A DNA stretch of 64,000 bases from Reichenbachiella sp. 5M10 (GCF_002742335.1 NZ_MDGR01000007.1:1-64000); one strand, 5' to 3'; shown: positions 33,417 through 43,357, counted from the first letter of the stretch. Numbers and translations: made by a program. The notes: a model not told the origin generated them from the sequence alone.

Positions 33417-34745
33417 ATGGAACAGGTAGAAATTATAGCTAAAAAGATAGGAAAGTCGTGGGTGATTCTGGTAGGGATTATCGTTGCAGGGCTGGTAGCT
33501 TCTTGCTCAGATACAGACCCGGAGATCGGCTCTGATTTTTTTGATGATGTGTCGTTTGAAGTGGTGACCTGGGATACGGTGACGATGCAACTGTCTACAG
33601 TGCAGCTCGATAGCATGGTGACGAGCAGTCCTATACGCTTGCTCCTAGGCAAGGCCAGTCACGTCGACTTGGGAGAGATTACTGCCGAACCATATTTTCA
33701 GGTGGGTGACAATGCCATTACAGATTTTCCCGTTGGAGCAGACTTTAGATATTTGCGCACGAGTTTGACGCTTTACTTTGACCACTATTACTATGGGGAT
33801 ACGAGTCAGCTCATGGAGATACAGATTCAAGAGCTGGGGGAGGAACTGGAGTACGATGACGATAGTCGATTGTACAATTTTTCGGTAGTACCTGCTGTCA
33901 CGAATGGGGGAGACGAACCGATAGTTTTTGGAGCGGAGACTCTGTACCCCCAGCCGATCAAATTGGACTCGATAGAGATCGAGATCCTCGCCGATAGAGG
34001 ACAGCAGATTTACGATTTTTTGTCAGAGGGCGAGGTAGATATTGAGGACTTCAAAGATTTTATAAAAGGATTTAAGATCACCACGCCGACTGTGGGTTGT
34101 GTGTTGGGTTTCAAGCCTGAAGCAGTGTTGAGAGTGTACTACGATGATCTAGCGGATGAGACGTCGGATGAGGAGGAAGTGCTCGAATTTGGAATGGGAG
34201 AAGGAGACCTGTCTTTCAACCACATAGAGGTGCTCCGGTCGGGTACACTGGATGCTAGTATCGATCAAGGAGCTATAGCGTCAAGTCTCTCAGCTCATCG
34301 CAGTTACGTACAGTCTGGCTTAGGGCTGGGTCTGCGACTCGACCTGCCATATATCCGCGAGATCTTGGCACGAGACGAAGAGTTGTTGCTGGACAAGGTA
34401 GAGATTGAGCTCATGGTGCAAAACGAGTTTCCAGAGGAGTTGGCTATGCTACAGACGCTGGCGGTCTACCGTGTCGATGAGGACAATGATGAGTTGAGGC
34501 TGTACGAAATGCCTATGTCGGTGAGCCTCAATCTTGAATACGGCTATGACCGCTACTATACCATAGATATCACGGAGTTTGTCGAAGAACAGCTTGAGTT
34601 GGATACCGAACTCAACGAGGACGGATTACTCATTCGCTATGCGGACGAGACCTTCAACGCATCACTGAATCACCTCATTCTAGCTGATCAGCAAAACAGT
34701 GACGAGAAAAGTAAAATCAAGTTAAACGTAATTAGAATAAAATAA
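33417..34745 (+). CDS. DUF4270 family lipoprotein
   Basis: A 442-aa protein with a lipoprotein signal (AGLVASCSDTDPEIGSDFF) and a beta-rich body typical of DUF4270. Acidic residues are abundant, especially DLADETSDEEEVLE. DUF4270 proteins are widespread in Bacteroidota and surface located by prediction, with unknown function. GTG 33384 is an alternative start, but ATG 33417 directly precedes the signal. It overlaps the Kelch gene by one base (TAATG). Confidence 0.85.
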   Translation: MEQVEIIAKKIGKSWVILVGIIVAGLVASCSDTDPEIGSDFFDDVSFEVVTWDTVTMQLSTVQLDSMVTSSPIRLLLGKASHVDLGEITAEPYFQVGDNAITDFPVGADFRYLRTSLTLYFDHYYYGDTSQLMEIQIQELGEELEYDDDSRLYNFSVVPAVTNGGDEPIVFGAETLYPQPIKLDSIEIEILADRGQQIYDFLSEGEVDIEDFKDFIKGFKITTPTVGCVLGFKPEAVLRVYYDDLADETSDEEEVLEFGMGEGDLSFNHIEVLRSGTLDASIDQGAIASSLSAHRSYVQSGLGLGLRLDLPYIREILARDEELLLDKVEIELMVQNEFPEELAMLQTLAVYRVDEDNDELRLYEMPMSVSLNLEYGYDRYYTIDITEFVEEQLELDTELNEDGLLIRYADETFNASLNHLILADQQNSDEKSKIKLNVIRIK

Positions 34746-35740
34746 TGAGAAGTAAATGGAGAATGCTGGTTTCCTTTTTTGTACTGGGGCTATTGGTGTC
34801 ATGTGTCACTGAGGACGACAGTACGATCGAAGATGGAAACTGGGTAAGAAAATCTTCCTTTGAGGGAGTCGGTAGATCGGGGGCAGTGTCCTTTGTGATC
34901 GGCGGAAAAGCCTATGTAGGGTTAGGGTTTGATGGAGACGACTATTTGACGGATTTTTGGTCGTATGACGCGGATCAAAACTTCTGGAAGCAGGTTAGTG
35001 ACTTTCCAGGGATCGGAAGATCAGGAGCTGTGGCATTTGCTATAGGAGAAAAAGGGTATGTTGCGACAGGCTACAACGGGGAAGAACTCGAAGAGGAGCT
35101 TGGGGATTTTTGGGAGTACAATAGTACTACGGATACTTGGACTCAGCTCGAAGATTTTGGCGGGAGTGCGCGCTACAAGGCCGTTGCTTTCGCATTGGAT
35201 GGAGTTGGTTATGTAGGGACTGGATATGATGGCAATTACCTCAAGGATTTTTGGCAATACAATCCAGCGACTGCTGAATGGACTCAGGTTGTGAGTCTCC
35301 AAGGGGAGAAGCGTCGAGGAGCAGTGTCTTTTGTGGCCGATGACTATGCTTACATTTTGACGGGGACCAACAACGGGCTGTATGAGTCGGATTTTTGGGA
35401 GTTTGGTTCGTCCGATGATAGCTGGACACAACTCGAAGATGTCGACGAGGATGAAGACAATGAGGAGGTGCTCCGTACAGATGCAGTGGCGTTTGAGCTA
35501 GATGGCAAGGGGTACATCACCGTAGGGTCATTTGGTGCCAATCAAAACACAACGTGGGAATATACGCCAGGATCGGGTGTTTGGCTAGAGAAAACCGCCT
35601 TCGAAGGAACAGGGAGGTCAGGGGCTGTAGGTTTTACCATCAATGGTCGCTCGTTTGTGGCACTAGGTCAGAGTGGATCAGAGCGGTTTGACGATATTTG
35701 GGAGTTTTTGCCCAACGAGACGTACGACGAAGATGATTGA
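34745..35740 (+). CDS. Kelch-repeat lipoprotein
   Basis: A 331-aa lipoprotein (signal ending LLVSCVTEDDS) with six Kelch-like repeats of about 50 residues. Each has a G-R-S/R-x-A-V-x-F opening, a G-K-A-Y-V-G-x-G segment and a final D-F-W-x-Y-x-x-x-x-x-x-W. Six blades suggest a complete propeller that binds a ligand or protein at the cell surface. The start overlaps the DUF4270 stop and its own stop overlaps the next gene's start, so the trio is one translational unit. Confidence 0.9.
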   Translation: MRSKWRMLVSFFVLGLLVSCVTEDDSTIEDGNWVRKSSFEGVGRSGAVSFVIGGKAYVGLGFDGDDYLTDFWSYDADQNFWKQVSDFPGIGRSGAVAFAIGEKGYVATGYNGEELEEELGDFWEYNSTTDTWTQLEDFGGSARYKAVAFALDGVGYVGTGYDGNYLKDFWQYNPATAEWTQVVSLQGEKRRGAVSFVADDYAYILTGTNNGLYESDFWEFGSSDDSWTQLEDVDEDEDNEEVLRTDAVAFELDGKGYITVGSFGANQNTTWEYTPGSGVWLEKTAFEGTGRSGAVGFTINGRSFVALGQSGSERFDDIWEFLPNETYDEDD

Positions 35741-36995
35741 TCAGAGATCTATCTATCTAAGTTTATTGAGCGCATTTATTCTCCTTTGCGTTTCTAGGGA
35801 TGGATATGGACAGAACGGTGCAGGTTCTGTCTATTCCATCTTTGGGTTAGGAGAGTTGGATCCCTCAACCTCCGTGCAGTCACGGGGGATGGGATATGCC
35901 TCGATTGGATTGTCATCCAAATATGGTATCAACCTGGTCAACCCAGCAGCCAATGATCAAGTAGGACACTATTTCAATCATATTACCAACATTGGCTTTT
36001 ATTATGCAAATACAGAATACACCACTGACGATGCTTCAGAGAGTGCATCCTACGGAGGATTGTCCAATTTGAATTTCTGGTTCAAAATCTCTGATCGTTG
36101 GAACAGCATGATTGGACTGAATCAATACAGTAATGTAGGATACAACATCAATCAAAAGGATGTCAATTCTTTTCAAGACGGAGAGTATAATGTACTCTAT
36201 CAAGGAAGTGGGGGTCTCAATGAGATTTTCTTGTCCAATGGGGTTTCCTTGTGGGAGAATTTGTCGGTCGGGTTGAAGTTGGCTTTTGTATTTGGCAACA
36301 TTGATCGTACAGAATGGGTGACAAGCAATCAGAATATACAGCAGTTTTACATCAACAACACTGTCAACATAAAGGACGTCTATGCCGAGTATAGTTTGAA
36401 CTATCGGATTGATCGACCGAAGTACGACCTGAATTTTGGATTGGTGTACAAAAATGCGAATACACTCTCTGGCAATACTTTGTCACAAATAACCTCTGAA
36501 GCGATAGGAGAAACGGTGGACTTGCTTTTTGAGGAGGAAGAGTATACACAAGATTATGCCTTGCCTCGCAAGGCTGGGTTTGGGATGTCGTTGGATATGG
36601 ACAAGTTTGTTTTTGCGGCAGACGTGGAATTCAATCAATGGAGTGAGGTAGAGTTAGAGGATTATAGTGATGATCTCAACGATACGTGGCGTTATGGGGG
36701 AGGGCTGGAGTTTACCCCAGACCGTTTTGGAGAGACCTATATGGGTCGGGTGAGTTATCGCATGGGAGGGTATATGGAAAACTCCTATCTCGCCATCGAC
36801 GGGGTGACTTTTAGTAAGTACGGTTTTACCTCAGGGTTGAGTTTGCCCCTGCGCAACGGCAGCAGCATCAATATCGCTTATGAACGAAAATTCAACGGAA
36901 CACTAGAAAATGACCTCATTTTTGAGGCCACTCACGAGATTTCTTTCAACCTTAGTATCAAAAACAAGTGGTTTCAGAAGAGAAAGTACTATTGA
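35733..36995 (+). CDS. Outer-membrane beta-barrel protein, FadL/OMPP1-like
   Basis: A 420-aa exported protein; signal ending GYGQ, then NGAGSVYSIFGLGELDP and a long series of strands with aromatic girdles (FEATHEISFNLSIKNKWF at the end). The layout resembles OMPP1/FadL-like or PorV-style barrels. Frame extends upstream to 35673, but ATG 35733 is best; it overlaps the Kelch gene by 8 bp. Membership in the DUF4270-Kelch unit suggests that the barrel and the two lipoproteins form a surface complex, which is inference. Confidence 0.8.
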   Translation: MIDQRSIYLSLLSAFILLCVSRDGYGQNGAGSVYSIFGLGELDPSTSVQSRGMGYASIGLSSKYGINLVNPAANDQVGHYFNHITNIGFYYANTEYTTDDASESASYGGLSNLNFWFKISDRWNSMIGLNQYSNVGYNINQKDVNSFQDGEYNVLYQGSGGLNEIFLSNGVSLWENLSVGLKLAFVFGNIDRTEWVTSNQNIQQFYINNTVNIKDVYAEYSLNYRIDRPKYDLNFGLVYKNANTLSGNTLSQITSEAIGETVDLLFEEEEYTQDYALPRKAGFGMSLDMDKFVFAADVEFNQWSEVELEDYSDDLNDTWRYGGGLEFTPDRFGETYMGRVSYRMGGYMENSYLAIDGVTFSKYGFTSGLSLPLRNGSSINIAYERKFNGTLENDLIFEATHEISFNLSIKNKWFQKRKYY

Positions 36996-37576
36996 GTAGG
37001 ATCGTCAGCGGATAGGTTGACGGGGATATGATGCGCTTCAAAAAACGTGACCAATTCCTCCTTGAGTTGGGGGAAGGTAGTATGTGCGATCTGAGTTGCA
37101 GGTATGACGATCAAGTTGTTGAACTCGGAGGAGTGAATGCAAATTTGCTCTTCCGAAACATCCACTTTTGTGAGCGCAGATAGGGCAGTGGATCTACTCT
37201 TATTCAGTTCGATAATTGCCGAGCGATTCAGTACATATTTCTTGTGTTTGATACGTGTCGCATGAATTCCTCCAGCAACAAGGAAGAGGACAATGGCGGC
37301 TATATTCCATGTATTCATCGCATAGTTGGAAAATGTATAGGTGATGTAGAAGGTAAAGATCAAGCTAGCTATCCATGTACGCGACCTGAGTTGAAAAGTA
37401 AGTTCGGCGGTTTTCATACTTTCGCGAAAGCGGAGCGAAGAGTATAACTCGAACACCAAAAAGACCACTGCCAAGGCAAGGTTGACGGCATAGGGTTCTA
37501 TGCCTAGGGATTTGCTTGAGACGATGAATAGGATGAGGCCGATACCTATTAGTATGCGTAGTAGTTTGGATGTCAT
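36989..37576 (-). CDS. Hypothetical membrane protein, 195 aa
   Basis: Four predicted transmembrane helices in two pairs (about residues 6-22, 28-45, 68-88 and 90-108) followed by a soluble tail of 85 residues with beta-alpha character. No family is recognised; membrane part plus small PH-like tail is reminiscent of YcxB-type proteins. The 3' end overlaps the convergent barrel gene by 7 bp. It follows the next gene upstream by 11 bp, so the two may be co-transcribed. Confidence 0.75.
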   Translation of the reverse strand: MTSKLLRILIGIGLILFIVSSKSLGIEPYAVNLALAVVFLVFELYSSLRFRESMKTAELTFQLRSRTWIASLIFTFYITYTFSNYAMNTWNIAAIVLFLVAGGIHATRIKHKKYVLNRSAIIELNKSRSTALSALTKVDVSEEQICIHSSEFNNLIVIPATQIAHTTFPQLKEELVTFFEAHHIPVNLSADDPTQ

Positions 37577-37587
37577 GGAGGTGGGGG

Positions 37588-38130
37588 TTAGGGATTGACG
37601 AACATCTCGATCAACACAGAGTTGTCTGGATAGTAGACTTCTAAACTGAGGTTTTGGAGGCTGTCACCTTGAGTGGCAGCTTTTGATCGGAGGGCTTCTT
37701 CGACATGGTGAGCGTTGGGCATGACTAGAGGGTGCATGGTTAGTGCAGCTTTGTAACTTTTGGCAGAGCGTAGCTCGATGACTTGGTAGCCAGAAGGGAT
37801 GGCAGAGATGTCATCTCCTAGTAGCACACCGATGAAACGTAGGATCTCTCCATCCTCTAGTGTGTCTGGACGATAATCGACCATGCATAGGTCTCCATTG
37901 AGCTTTTTGGTCTGGAGTAGGCCTCTAACATCATTGAAGAGACGGCCTTCTTCGACATGCATGCGCTTTCCTTGGATGTACTTGCCCGCTATGCTATAGC
38001 TGTTGTTGGATGAGCTAGCTAGCTCGAAAGGTTGAAACCCACCCAAAAAGTAATAGATGGACATTAGTATCACACTCAAGGATAACAGGGAGATACCCCA
38101 GTAGATGTATTTTCTGGTCTTGATAGTCAA
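37588..38130 (-). CDS. Membrane-anchored hypothetical protein, possibly GyrI-like
   Basis: A 180-aa protein with one N-terminal transmembrane helix (about residues 10-28) and a soluble C-terminal domain. Segments such as GKRMHVEEGRLFNDV and VLLGDDISAIPSGYQVIEL, with LEVYYPDNSVLIEMFVNP at the end, resemble the GyrI-like effector-binding fold, though the match is weak. It would place a small-molecule-binding domain outside the cytoplasmic membrane. Function is not known. Confidence 0.7.
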   Translation of the reverse strand: MTIKTRKYIYWGISLLSLSVILMSIYYFLGGFQPFELASSSNNSYSIAGKYIQGKRMHVEEGRLFNDVRGLLQTKKLNGDLCMVDYRPDTLEDGEILRFIGVLLGDDISAIPSGYQVIELRSAKSYKAALTMHPLVMPNAHHVEEALRSKAATQGDSLQNLSLEVYYPDNSVLIEMFVNP

Positions 38131-38196
38131 GGGATATTGCTTCTAGTTTGACCACTAAATTACGGAAGAAATCACTAGTACTGCACCTTGGATGGC

Positions 38197-39990
38197 TTAT
38201 AGTTTCTCTTCCTCAAGGATCTTATTGACTTTGGTGATGACGTGATCTAGGTCCAAGGCTGAGCTGTGAATCTTCTCAATGATGAGTTCTTGCTCTTCAC
38301 TACTTAGGTTTTCAAACTTAGAAATGTTGATCAGGCCTAGGAGGTTGGAGAGGGGAGCGCGGACTTCGTGGGAGTTGGCAAAGGCATAGTCTCTCAGTTT
38401 TTCGTTTTGAGACTCTATTTTTTTCGTCCTTTCTTTCACGAGAAATTCCAAGGACTCATTCATGCTTCTCATCTCTCCGTTGACTTGATGAAGCTCGATG
38501 GCCTGATTGGCTATTTTTTCTTTTTGGAGTAGGATCTCGTTATTGAGCTCTTCCAGAATGCGGATCGTTTTTCGTTTTTTGTGGTTGAACAAGTACCAAA
38601 TCAAAGCAGTGACAATTGCACAAATCAAGCAGACAATCAATGCCATCTGAATGATGTTTTGTCGTTGAATTCTCAGGTGAGAAGCCTCTAATTTTTTCTC
38701 GCGAAGTTGGTTTTCCTTCATCAAGAGAAGATTTTCTCTTTCGATGAGCGAGAGTTGTTGTTTGGATTCTAGTCGAGTGATATACTCTAGCTTTTGGTTG
38801 TCAAAGAGGCTGTCTTTGAGCTGAATGTGCAATTTTGAGAACTTGTAGGTGTTTTTGCCGTCTTCCAATTGTCCGTAGATTTCATACAGTGTTTTGGCTG
38901 CTTCTGAGGCTTCCTTGAGTGCGCCTATATCTTGTGCCAAGTGGAGAGACTCTAGCGCTTGAGCTGTGGATAGGTCGAATTGACGGATGTGTAAGTTGCT
39001 TTGTGCTAGGGTGTTGTTGATTTGAGACAGCCCTAGTTTATCGTTGATTTCATGATACAAGTCCTTTGATTTTTCCAGGTATTCGTTGGCCAGCGTATAC
39101 CGTCTTTGTTTGAGCAAGACTTGTCCCAGGTAGTCGTAGTTGATGGCGATGCTTGATTTGGCTTGGAGCTTGACAAATCCGTCGAGGGCTTGCTCGAAAT
39201 AGTCGTATGCTTCGTCGTATTGGCCAGTTTGTAGTTTGACTGAGCCAATGTTTTCCAAACAATTGGCGACACCCCAGTGGTCATTCGAAAGTGCTTCGAG
39301 CTCTAGTGCTTTGCTGAAGTATTCTTCAGCGTCATTGTAGTCTCCAAGGTCGAGCTTTATTAGCCCTATGTTTGTATAGTTAGAGCTCACAGACATGTTG
39401 CGTTTTTGTTTGAGCTCTATTGATTTGAAGTAATAGACAATGGCACTGTCGTACTCTCCTACGGTTTTGTACAGTATGCCAAGGTTGTTGTAAGTGATGG
39501 CGGTGAGTCCATCGCTTTTGATTGCTTTTGCAATGTTCTCAGCTTCTTGATAGTACTCAAATGCTTCAGCGTATTGCCCCAATTTACGGTATAGACCTCC
39601 GAGATTGTTGAGTGAATTGATGGTGTTGGTAGTGTCGCCAAGGGCTTGAAAAAGTAGCAAGGAGCGCTGAGAAGCGGGCAATGCTGCCGCGTAGTTGGCT
39701 TTGAGGCTATATATTAAGCCTAATCTGCGTAGTGATTTGGCAAGCCCTGCTTGGTAGTTGGTTTTTTCGGAAAGTGCTAAAGATTTTTCTACATAATACA
39801 AGGCGGAATCTGAGTCATTGCGATGAAATTCTTTTGAAATCGACAGCATGATGTTTACCCTTTGTTGGTCAGAAAGAGTAGACTTCAGTAGCGTTTTCAG
39901 ACTGTCTATCTTGCCGCTATTGCACCACACCGAAAGAGGGGCTATGAAAACAAGGAGTCCTATGAACCCAGTTTTGATGAGTCTGGTCAT
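38197..39990 (-). CDS. TPR protein with membrane segment and orphan HisKA-like domain
   Basis: A 597-aa protein. A signal/hydrophobic segment (1-23) leads into about seven or eight TPR repeats (about 30-370; for example YNNLGILYKTVGEYDSAIVYY). A transmembrane helix follows near 443-462, then a coiled coil, then a dimerisation/phosphoacceptor-like segment YAFANSHEVRAPLSNLLGLI close to residue 545. The chain stops about 50 residues later with no HATPase_c domain, and none lies within the 66 bp before the next gene. So this is a sensor with a phosphorylatable His but no kinase domain of its own. Partner kinase unknown. Confidence 0.88.
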   Translation of the reverse strand: MTRLIKTGFIGLLVFIAPLSVWCNSGKIDSLKTLLKSTLSDQQRVNIMLSISKEFHRNDSDSALYYVEKSLALSEKTNYQAGLAKSLRRLGLIYSLKANYAAALPASQRSLLLFQALGDTTNTINSLNNLGGLYRKLGQYAEAFEYYQEAENIAKAIKSDGLTAITYNNLGILYKTVGEYDSAIVYYFKSIELKQKRNMSVSSNYTNIGLIKLDLGDYNDAEEYFSKALELEALSNDHWGVANCLENIGSVKLQTGQYDEAYDYFEQALDGFVKLQAKSSIAINYDYLGQVLLKQRRYTLANEYLEKSKDLYHEINDKLGLSQINNTLAQSNLHIRQFDLSTAQALESLHLAQDIGALKEASEAAKTLYEIYGQLEDGKNTYKFSKLHIQLKDSLFDNQKLEYITRLESKQQLSLIERENLLLMKENQLREKKLEASHLRIQRQNIIQMALIVCLICAIVTALIWYLFNHKKRKTIRILEELNNEILLQKEKIANQAIELHQVNGEMRSMNESLEFLVKERTKKIESQNEKLRDYAFANSHEVRAPLSNLLGLINISKFENLSSEEQELIIEKIHSSALDLDHVITKVNKILEEEKL

Positions 39991-40160
39991 GTTGAATTAC
40001 TTTGAATGTACTTCCAAGGGCACACTTTGGTTGGCACTTCTTGGTCAGTGGTTGTCGCAAATTGCTCAGGTAGGACTAGGGTACTAAGCTAATGATACAT
40101 TTTTAATAAACGAAAAGTAGGAGTGAAAGAAAGTGTTAATTGTCAAGGGGTTCGGTGTGA

Positions 40161-40204
40161 AAACCCAGAGGAGACAGAGGGAATGATCTCCTCTGGGTTT
40201 TTTG
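40161..40204 (-). terminator. Terminator after the sugar dehydrogenase gene
   Basis: A 14-bp perfect stem (40161-40174 with 40187-40200) with a 12-nt loop. It is symmetric enough to work in both directions, with T runs on both strands. It separates the dehydrogenase gene from the TPR gene. Confidence 0.75.
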
Positions 40205-40217
40205 AGTAGTCGCTGTT

Positions 40218-41633
40218 TTATTTTTGAATAGGGATCAATCGGAAAATAGAGCCAGGCTGCTCTACGGCGACATAGATGTATCCGTCTGGACCTGTTTTGA
40301 CATTTCTGACTCGTCCGATGTTTTGCAGCAACTTTTCTTCTTCGATGACTTTTCCATTTTGGATTTTGCAGCGGTTGAGGTACTTGAAGCGCAGCGATGC
40401 AACCAGCAATTGATTTTCCCACTGTGGGTAGAGGGTACTGTCTATGAAGTCCATGCCGCACGGGGCAATCGAGGGAACCCAATAATGAAGGGGAGCATGC
40501 ATGCCTTGGCGGGTGGTGTCACTCGTGAATATGGTGCCATCGTAGTTGATGCCGTAGGATACTTCGGGCCAGCCATAGTTGATACCAGGCTGTATGATAT
40601 TGATCTCGTCCCCCCCTCTAGGACCGTGTTCGTTTTCCCAAAGTTGATCGTCAGATGGGTTGAATGCTAGCCCTTGAGGGTTGCGATGACCGTAAGAGTA
40701 GATGCTCTGGATGGCTGTCGAGTCTCCAACGAAGGGATTGTCCATAGGTATGCTGCCATCATCATGGATTCGGTGGATTTTTCCACAGTGATTGTCAAGG
40801 TTTTGCGGGTTCGTATCACGACTGCCTCGGTCACCTACAGAAAAATATAAGTAACCATCATCATCAAATTCAATTCTTGATCCAAAGTGATAGGGTTTTT
40901 TGGAGTAGGGCATGGCCACAACCAGGTCTTCTCCATCGGTCAAACGGTCGCCTGCGTATTTGTACTTGGCGATAGCGGTCGTAGCAAGTGTGTCACCTCC
41001 ATCTACTTTGATTTTGGCGTAGGAAAGATAGAGTAGTTGGTTTGTTTCAAAATCGGGATGAAGCTCTATATCCATTAAGCCTCCTTGACCAAAAGCACGA
41101 GTCTCTGGTCCACCGGAGATTTCTGTTTTTTCACGTTGGGCGTTGATTTTGTAGAGTCGTCCAGAAACTTCGGTGATCAATAGCTCACTATTTGGAAGGA
41201 AAACCATGCCCCAGGGTACTGCGCCACCGCTATATACTGTATCGAGTTTGAGATCAAACTCCGCACTTGTCTCGAAAGTGTCTGAGCGGATAGTTTCTTC
41301 TTCGAAGGTATATTGCCCCGTGTTTTCGATCCCCGTACGGATATAGGCTACTAGATCTTGGATCTCTTCGTCGGTAAAGGCATTTTGGAAGGAGGGCATG
41401 CCCAAATCCCCTAGTCCATACTTGATGGTCTGAAAAAGGCTGTCTGGTTCATTGCCATGTTTCCATTTGCGATCAGTAAAGGCTTCCATTTGTGCGCCGT
41501 GGCATCCGCTGCAATTGGTAGTGAAGCGTTCTTTTGCTGCACGGAAATCTTTTTGTTGTTTCTCTTGAGTTTGACAAGACACCATCCATGCTCCTAGCCA
41601 TAGTGTAGTGCCCAATAGAAGAATACGTTTCAT
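40218..41633 (-). CDS. Cytochrome c domain fused to PQQ-dependent sugar dehydrogenase
   Basis: A 471-aa lipoprotein (signal to about GAWMVSCQ). Residues 30-110 are a class I cytochrome c with heme motif CSGCHG and Met ligand in LGMPSFQ. The rest is the six-bladed GSDH/Yli-type propeller with GMVFLPNSELLITEV, SYGHRNPQGLAF and GGDEINIIQPGINYGWPEVSYG, which form the PQQ site. Oxidation of aldose sugars with electrons passed to the attached heme is likely. Protein is exported and lipid anchored. Confidence 0.92.
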   Translation of the reverse strand: MKRILLLGTTLWLGAWMVSCQTQEKQQKDFRAAKERFTTNCSGCHGAQMEAFTDRKWKHGNEPDSLFQTIKYGLGDLGMPSFQNAFTDEEIQDLVAYIRTGIENTGQYTFEEETIRSDTFETSAEFDLKLDTVYSGGAVPWGMVFLPNSELLITEVSGRLYKINAQREKTEISGGPETRAFGQGGLMDIELHPDFETNQLLYLSYAKIKVDGGDTLATTAIAKYKYAGDRLTDGEDLVVAMPYSKKPYHFGSRIEFDDDGYLYFSVGDRGSRDTNPQNLDNHCGKIHRIHDDGSIPMDNPFVGDSTAIQSIYSYGHRNPQGLAFNPSDDQLWENEHGPRGGDEINIIQPGINYGWPEVSYGINYDGTIFTSDTTRQGMHAPLHYWVPSIAPCGMDFIDSTLYPQWENQLLVASLRFKYLNRCKIQNGKVIEEEKLLQNIGRVRNVKTGPDGYIYVAVEQPGSIFRLIPIQK

Positions 41634-41780
41634 CCGATAAATCTACGGAAAAGGATAGTGAATCAAAGTGTGAAAGTAGGAATTGAGACATCTGTCAGTG
41701 GACTTAGGTTTATATGTCGACTATTTGTCTTTCGCAAAGTGGGAGGGGTACTGTATAGAAAAAAGGGCAGGAGGATAAAA

Positions 41781-41808
41781 ACAAAAAAGGCTACCTTGTG
41801 GTAGCCTT
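41781..41808 (-). terminator. tRNA-Arg terminator
   Basis: Stem 41787-41794 with 41801-41808, 6-nt loop, and an A run on the plus strand at 41783-41788, which is a T run in the tRNA direction. It follows tRNA-Arg directly. Confidence 0.8.
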
Positions 41809-41814
41809 ATGATG

Positions 41815-41888
41815 TGCACGCGGAAGGATTCGAACCCTCAACCCCCAGAGCCGAAATCTGGTATTCTATCCAGTTGAACTACGCGTGC
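41815..41888 (-). tRNA. tRNA-Arg (TCG)
   Basis: Read on the minus strand the gene begins GCACGCGTAGTTCAACTGG and forms a full cloverleaf: 7-bp acceptor stem, anticodon stem CCAGA/TCTGG enclosing a TTTCGGC loop, and T-arm with GGTTCGAATCC. The anticodon is TCG. Length 74 nt, CCA not encoded. Confidence 0.97.
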
Positions 41889-41944
41889 TTATGAGATAGT
41901 ACTGAGTATCTAGACGAAAGTCAAGATACTCAGTACTCAATATA

Positions 41945-43153
41945 TTATATCAATTCTTTCACTTTCGCAGCAGCGTCTTTCAATACGATCGCTGAGTAGA
42001 CTTTCAAGCCTGACTCTTCGATGATTTTAGCACCTTCTTCTGCATTGGTTCCTTGTAGTCTTACGATGATCGGGATGTTGATTTCTCCGATGTTTTTGTA
42101 GGCTTCTACTACTCCGTTGGCCACTCTGTCACATCTCACAATACCACCGAAGATATTGATCAAAATTGCTTTTACGTTTGGATCCTTCATGATGATACGG
42201 AAGCCTGCTTCTACTGTTTCAGCATTGGCTGATCCTCCTACGTCGAGGAAGTTGGCTGGCTCACCACCTGACAATTTGATGATGTCCATGGTGGCCATCG
42301 CTAGTCCAGCACCATTGACCATACACCCTACATTTCCGTCTAGTTTGACATAGTTCAATCCAGATTTTCCCGCTTCTACTTCCGCTGGATCTTCTTCTGA
42401 CAAGTCTCTCAACTCCATCAGATCTCTGTGTCTGAATAGTGCATTGTCATCCAAGTCCACTTTCGCATCTACCGCGAGGATCTTGTTGTCGGATGTTTTT
42501 AGTACAGGGTTGATTTCAAACATAGACGAATCAGTCCCTTCGTATGCTTTGTACAGCGAGAAGATGAATTTCACCATGCCTTTGAAAGCTTCGCCTTCGA
42601 GACCCAGGGCAAAAGCTACTTTTCTAGCCTGAAATCCTTGTAGTCCTACCGCAGGGTCGATCCATTCCTTGATGATTTTTTCTGGTGTATTCTCTGCTAC
42701 CGTTTCGATATCCATACCACCTTCGGTAGAGGCCATGATCACGTTGCATCCTTTGGCTCTGTCCAAGAGGATACTGAGGTAATACTCTTTTGGCTCAGAG
42801 TCGCCTGGGTAATACACGTCTTGTGCAACCAAAACTTTGTTGACTTTCTTTCCTTCTGGGCCAGTTTGGTGTGTCACCAAGGTTCCGTTGAGGATGTCTT
42901 TGGCTTTGGTAGATACTTCGTCGAGGCTTTTCGCCAAAACTACACCGTTTGAACCTGTCTCGTTGATTTTGCCCTTTCCTCTACCACCTGCGTGGATCTG
43001 TGCTTTGATTACATACCAGCTGGTGCCAGTTTTTGCGTTGAGTTCTTTGGCAGCCACGAGAGCAGCTTCTGGAGTGTCAGCAACAATGCCTTCTTGAATT
43101 GTTACACCGTATCCTTTTAGTATTTCCTTAGATTGATATTCGTGAATGTTCAT
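41945..43153 (-). CDS. sucC: Succinyl-CoA ligase (ADP-forming) subunit beta
   Basis: The beta subunit holds the ATP-grasp domain and the specificity for the nucleotide. The TCA-cycle enzyme couples succinyl-CoA cleavage to nucleotide phosphorylation. The 402-aa chain shows [17 protein letters not shown] at the N terminus, [26 protein letters not shown] and the C-terminal [17 protein letters not shown]. sucD is not in the window. Codon use is more selective than in neighbours, fitting high expression. Confidence 0.96.
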   Translation of the reverse strand: MNIHEYQSKEILKGYGVTIQEGIVADTPEAALVAAKELNAKTGTSWYVIKAQIHAGGRGKGKINETGSNGVVLAKSLDEVSTKAKDILNGTLVTHQTGPEGKKVNKVLVAQDVYYPGDSEPKEYYLSILLDRAKGCNVIMASTEGGMDIETVAENTPEKIIKEWIDPAVGLQGFQARKVAFALGLEGEAFKGMVKFIFSLYKAYEGTDSSMFEINPVLKTSDNKILAVDAKVDLDDNALFRHRDLMELRDLSEEDPAEVEAGKSGLNYVKLDGNVGCMVNGAGLAMATMDIIKLSGGEPANFLDVGGSANAETVEAGFRIIMKDPNVKAILINIFGGIVRCDRVANGVVEAYKNIGEINIPIIVRLQGTNAEEGAKIIEESGLKVYSAIVLKDAAAKVKELI

Positions 43154-43193
43154 TTGCCTATAAGTTTTTTGCCCCGAAGGGTTGCCTACGGCG

Positions 43194-43224
43194 CGAATCT
43201 ACGTCAATAGCATGGTATTTTCAA
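43194..43224 (-). promoter_or_regulatory. Candidate sucC promoter
   Basis: Minus-strand TTG (43222-43224), 20-bp spacer and TAGATTCG (43194-43201), one mismatch to TAnnTTTG. It lies 40 bp before the start codon. Confidence 0.4.
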
Positions 43225-43357
43225 GAAAGGATTTTCCAATATCTACTTAGATTGTAAAAAACGAGTAGAAGATGGGAGTTTTATCCTCTTGTAGGCGGTC
43301 GATTTTGTTGCTATATATGTGGATTTAGGTAGACTATAGATCTGTGTGGAGGATTCA

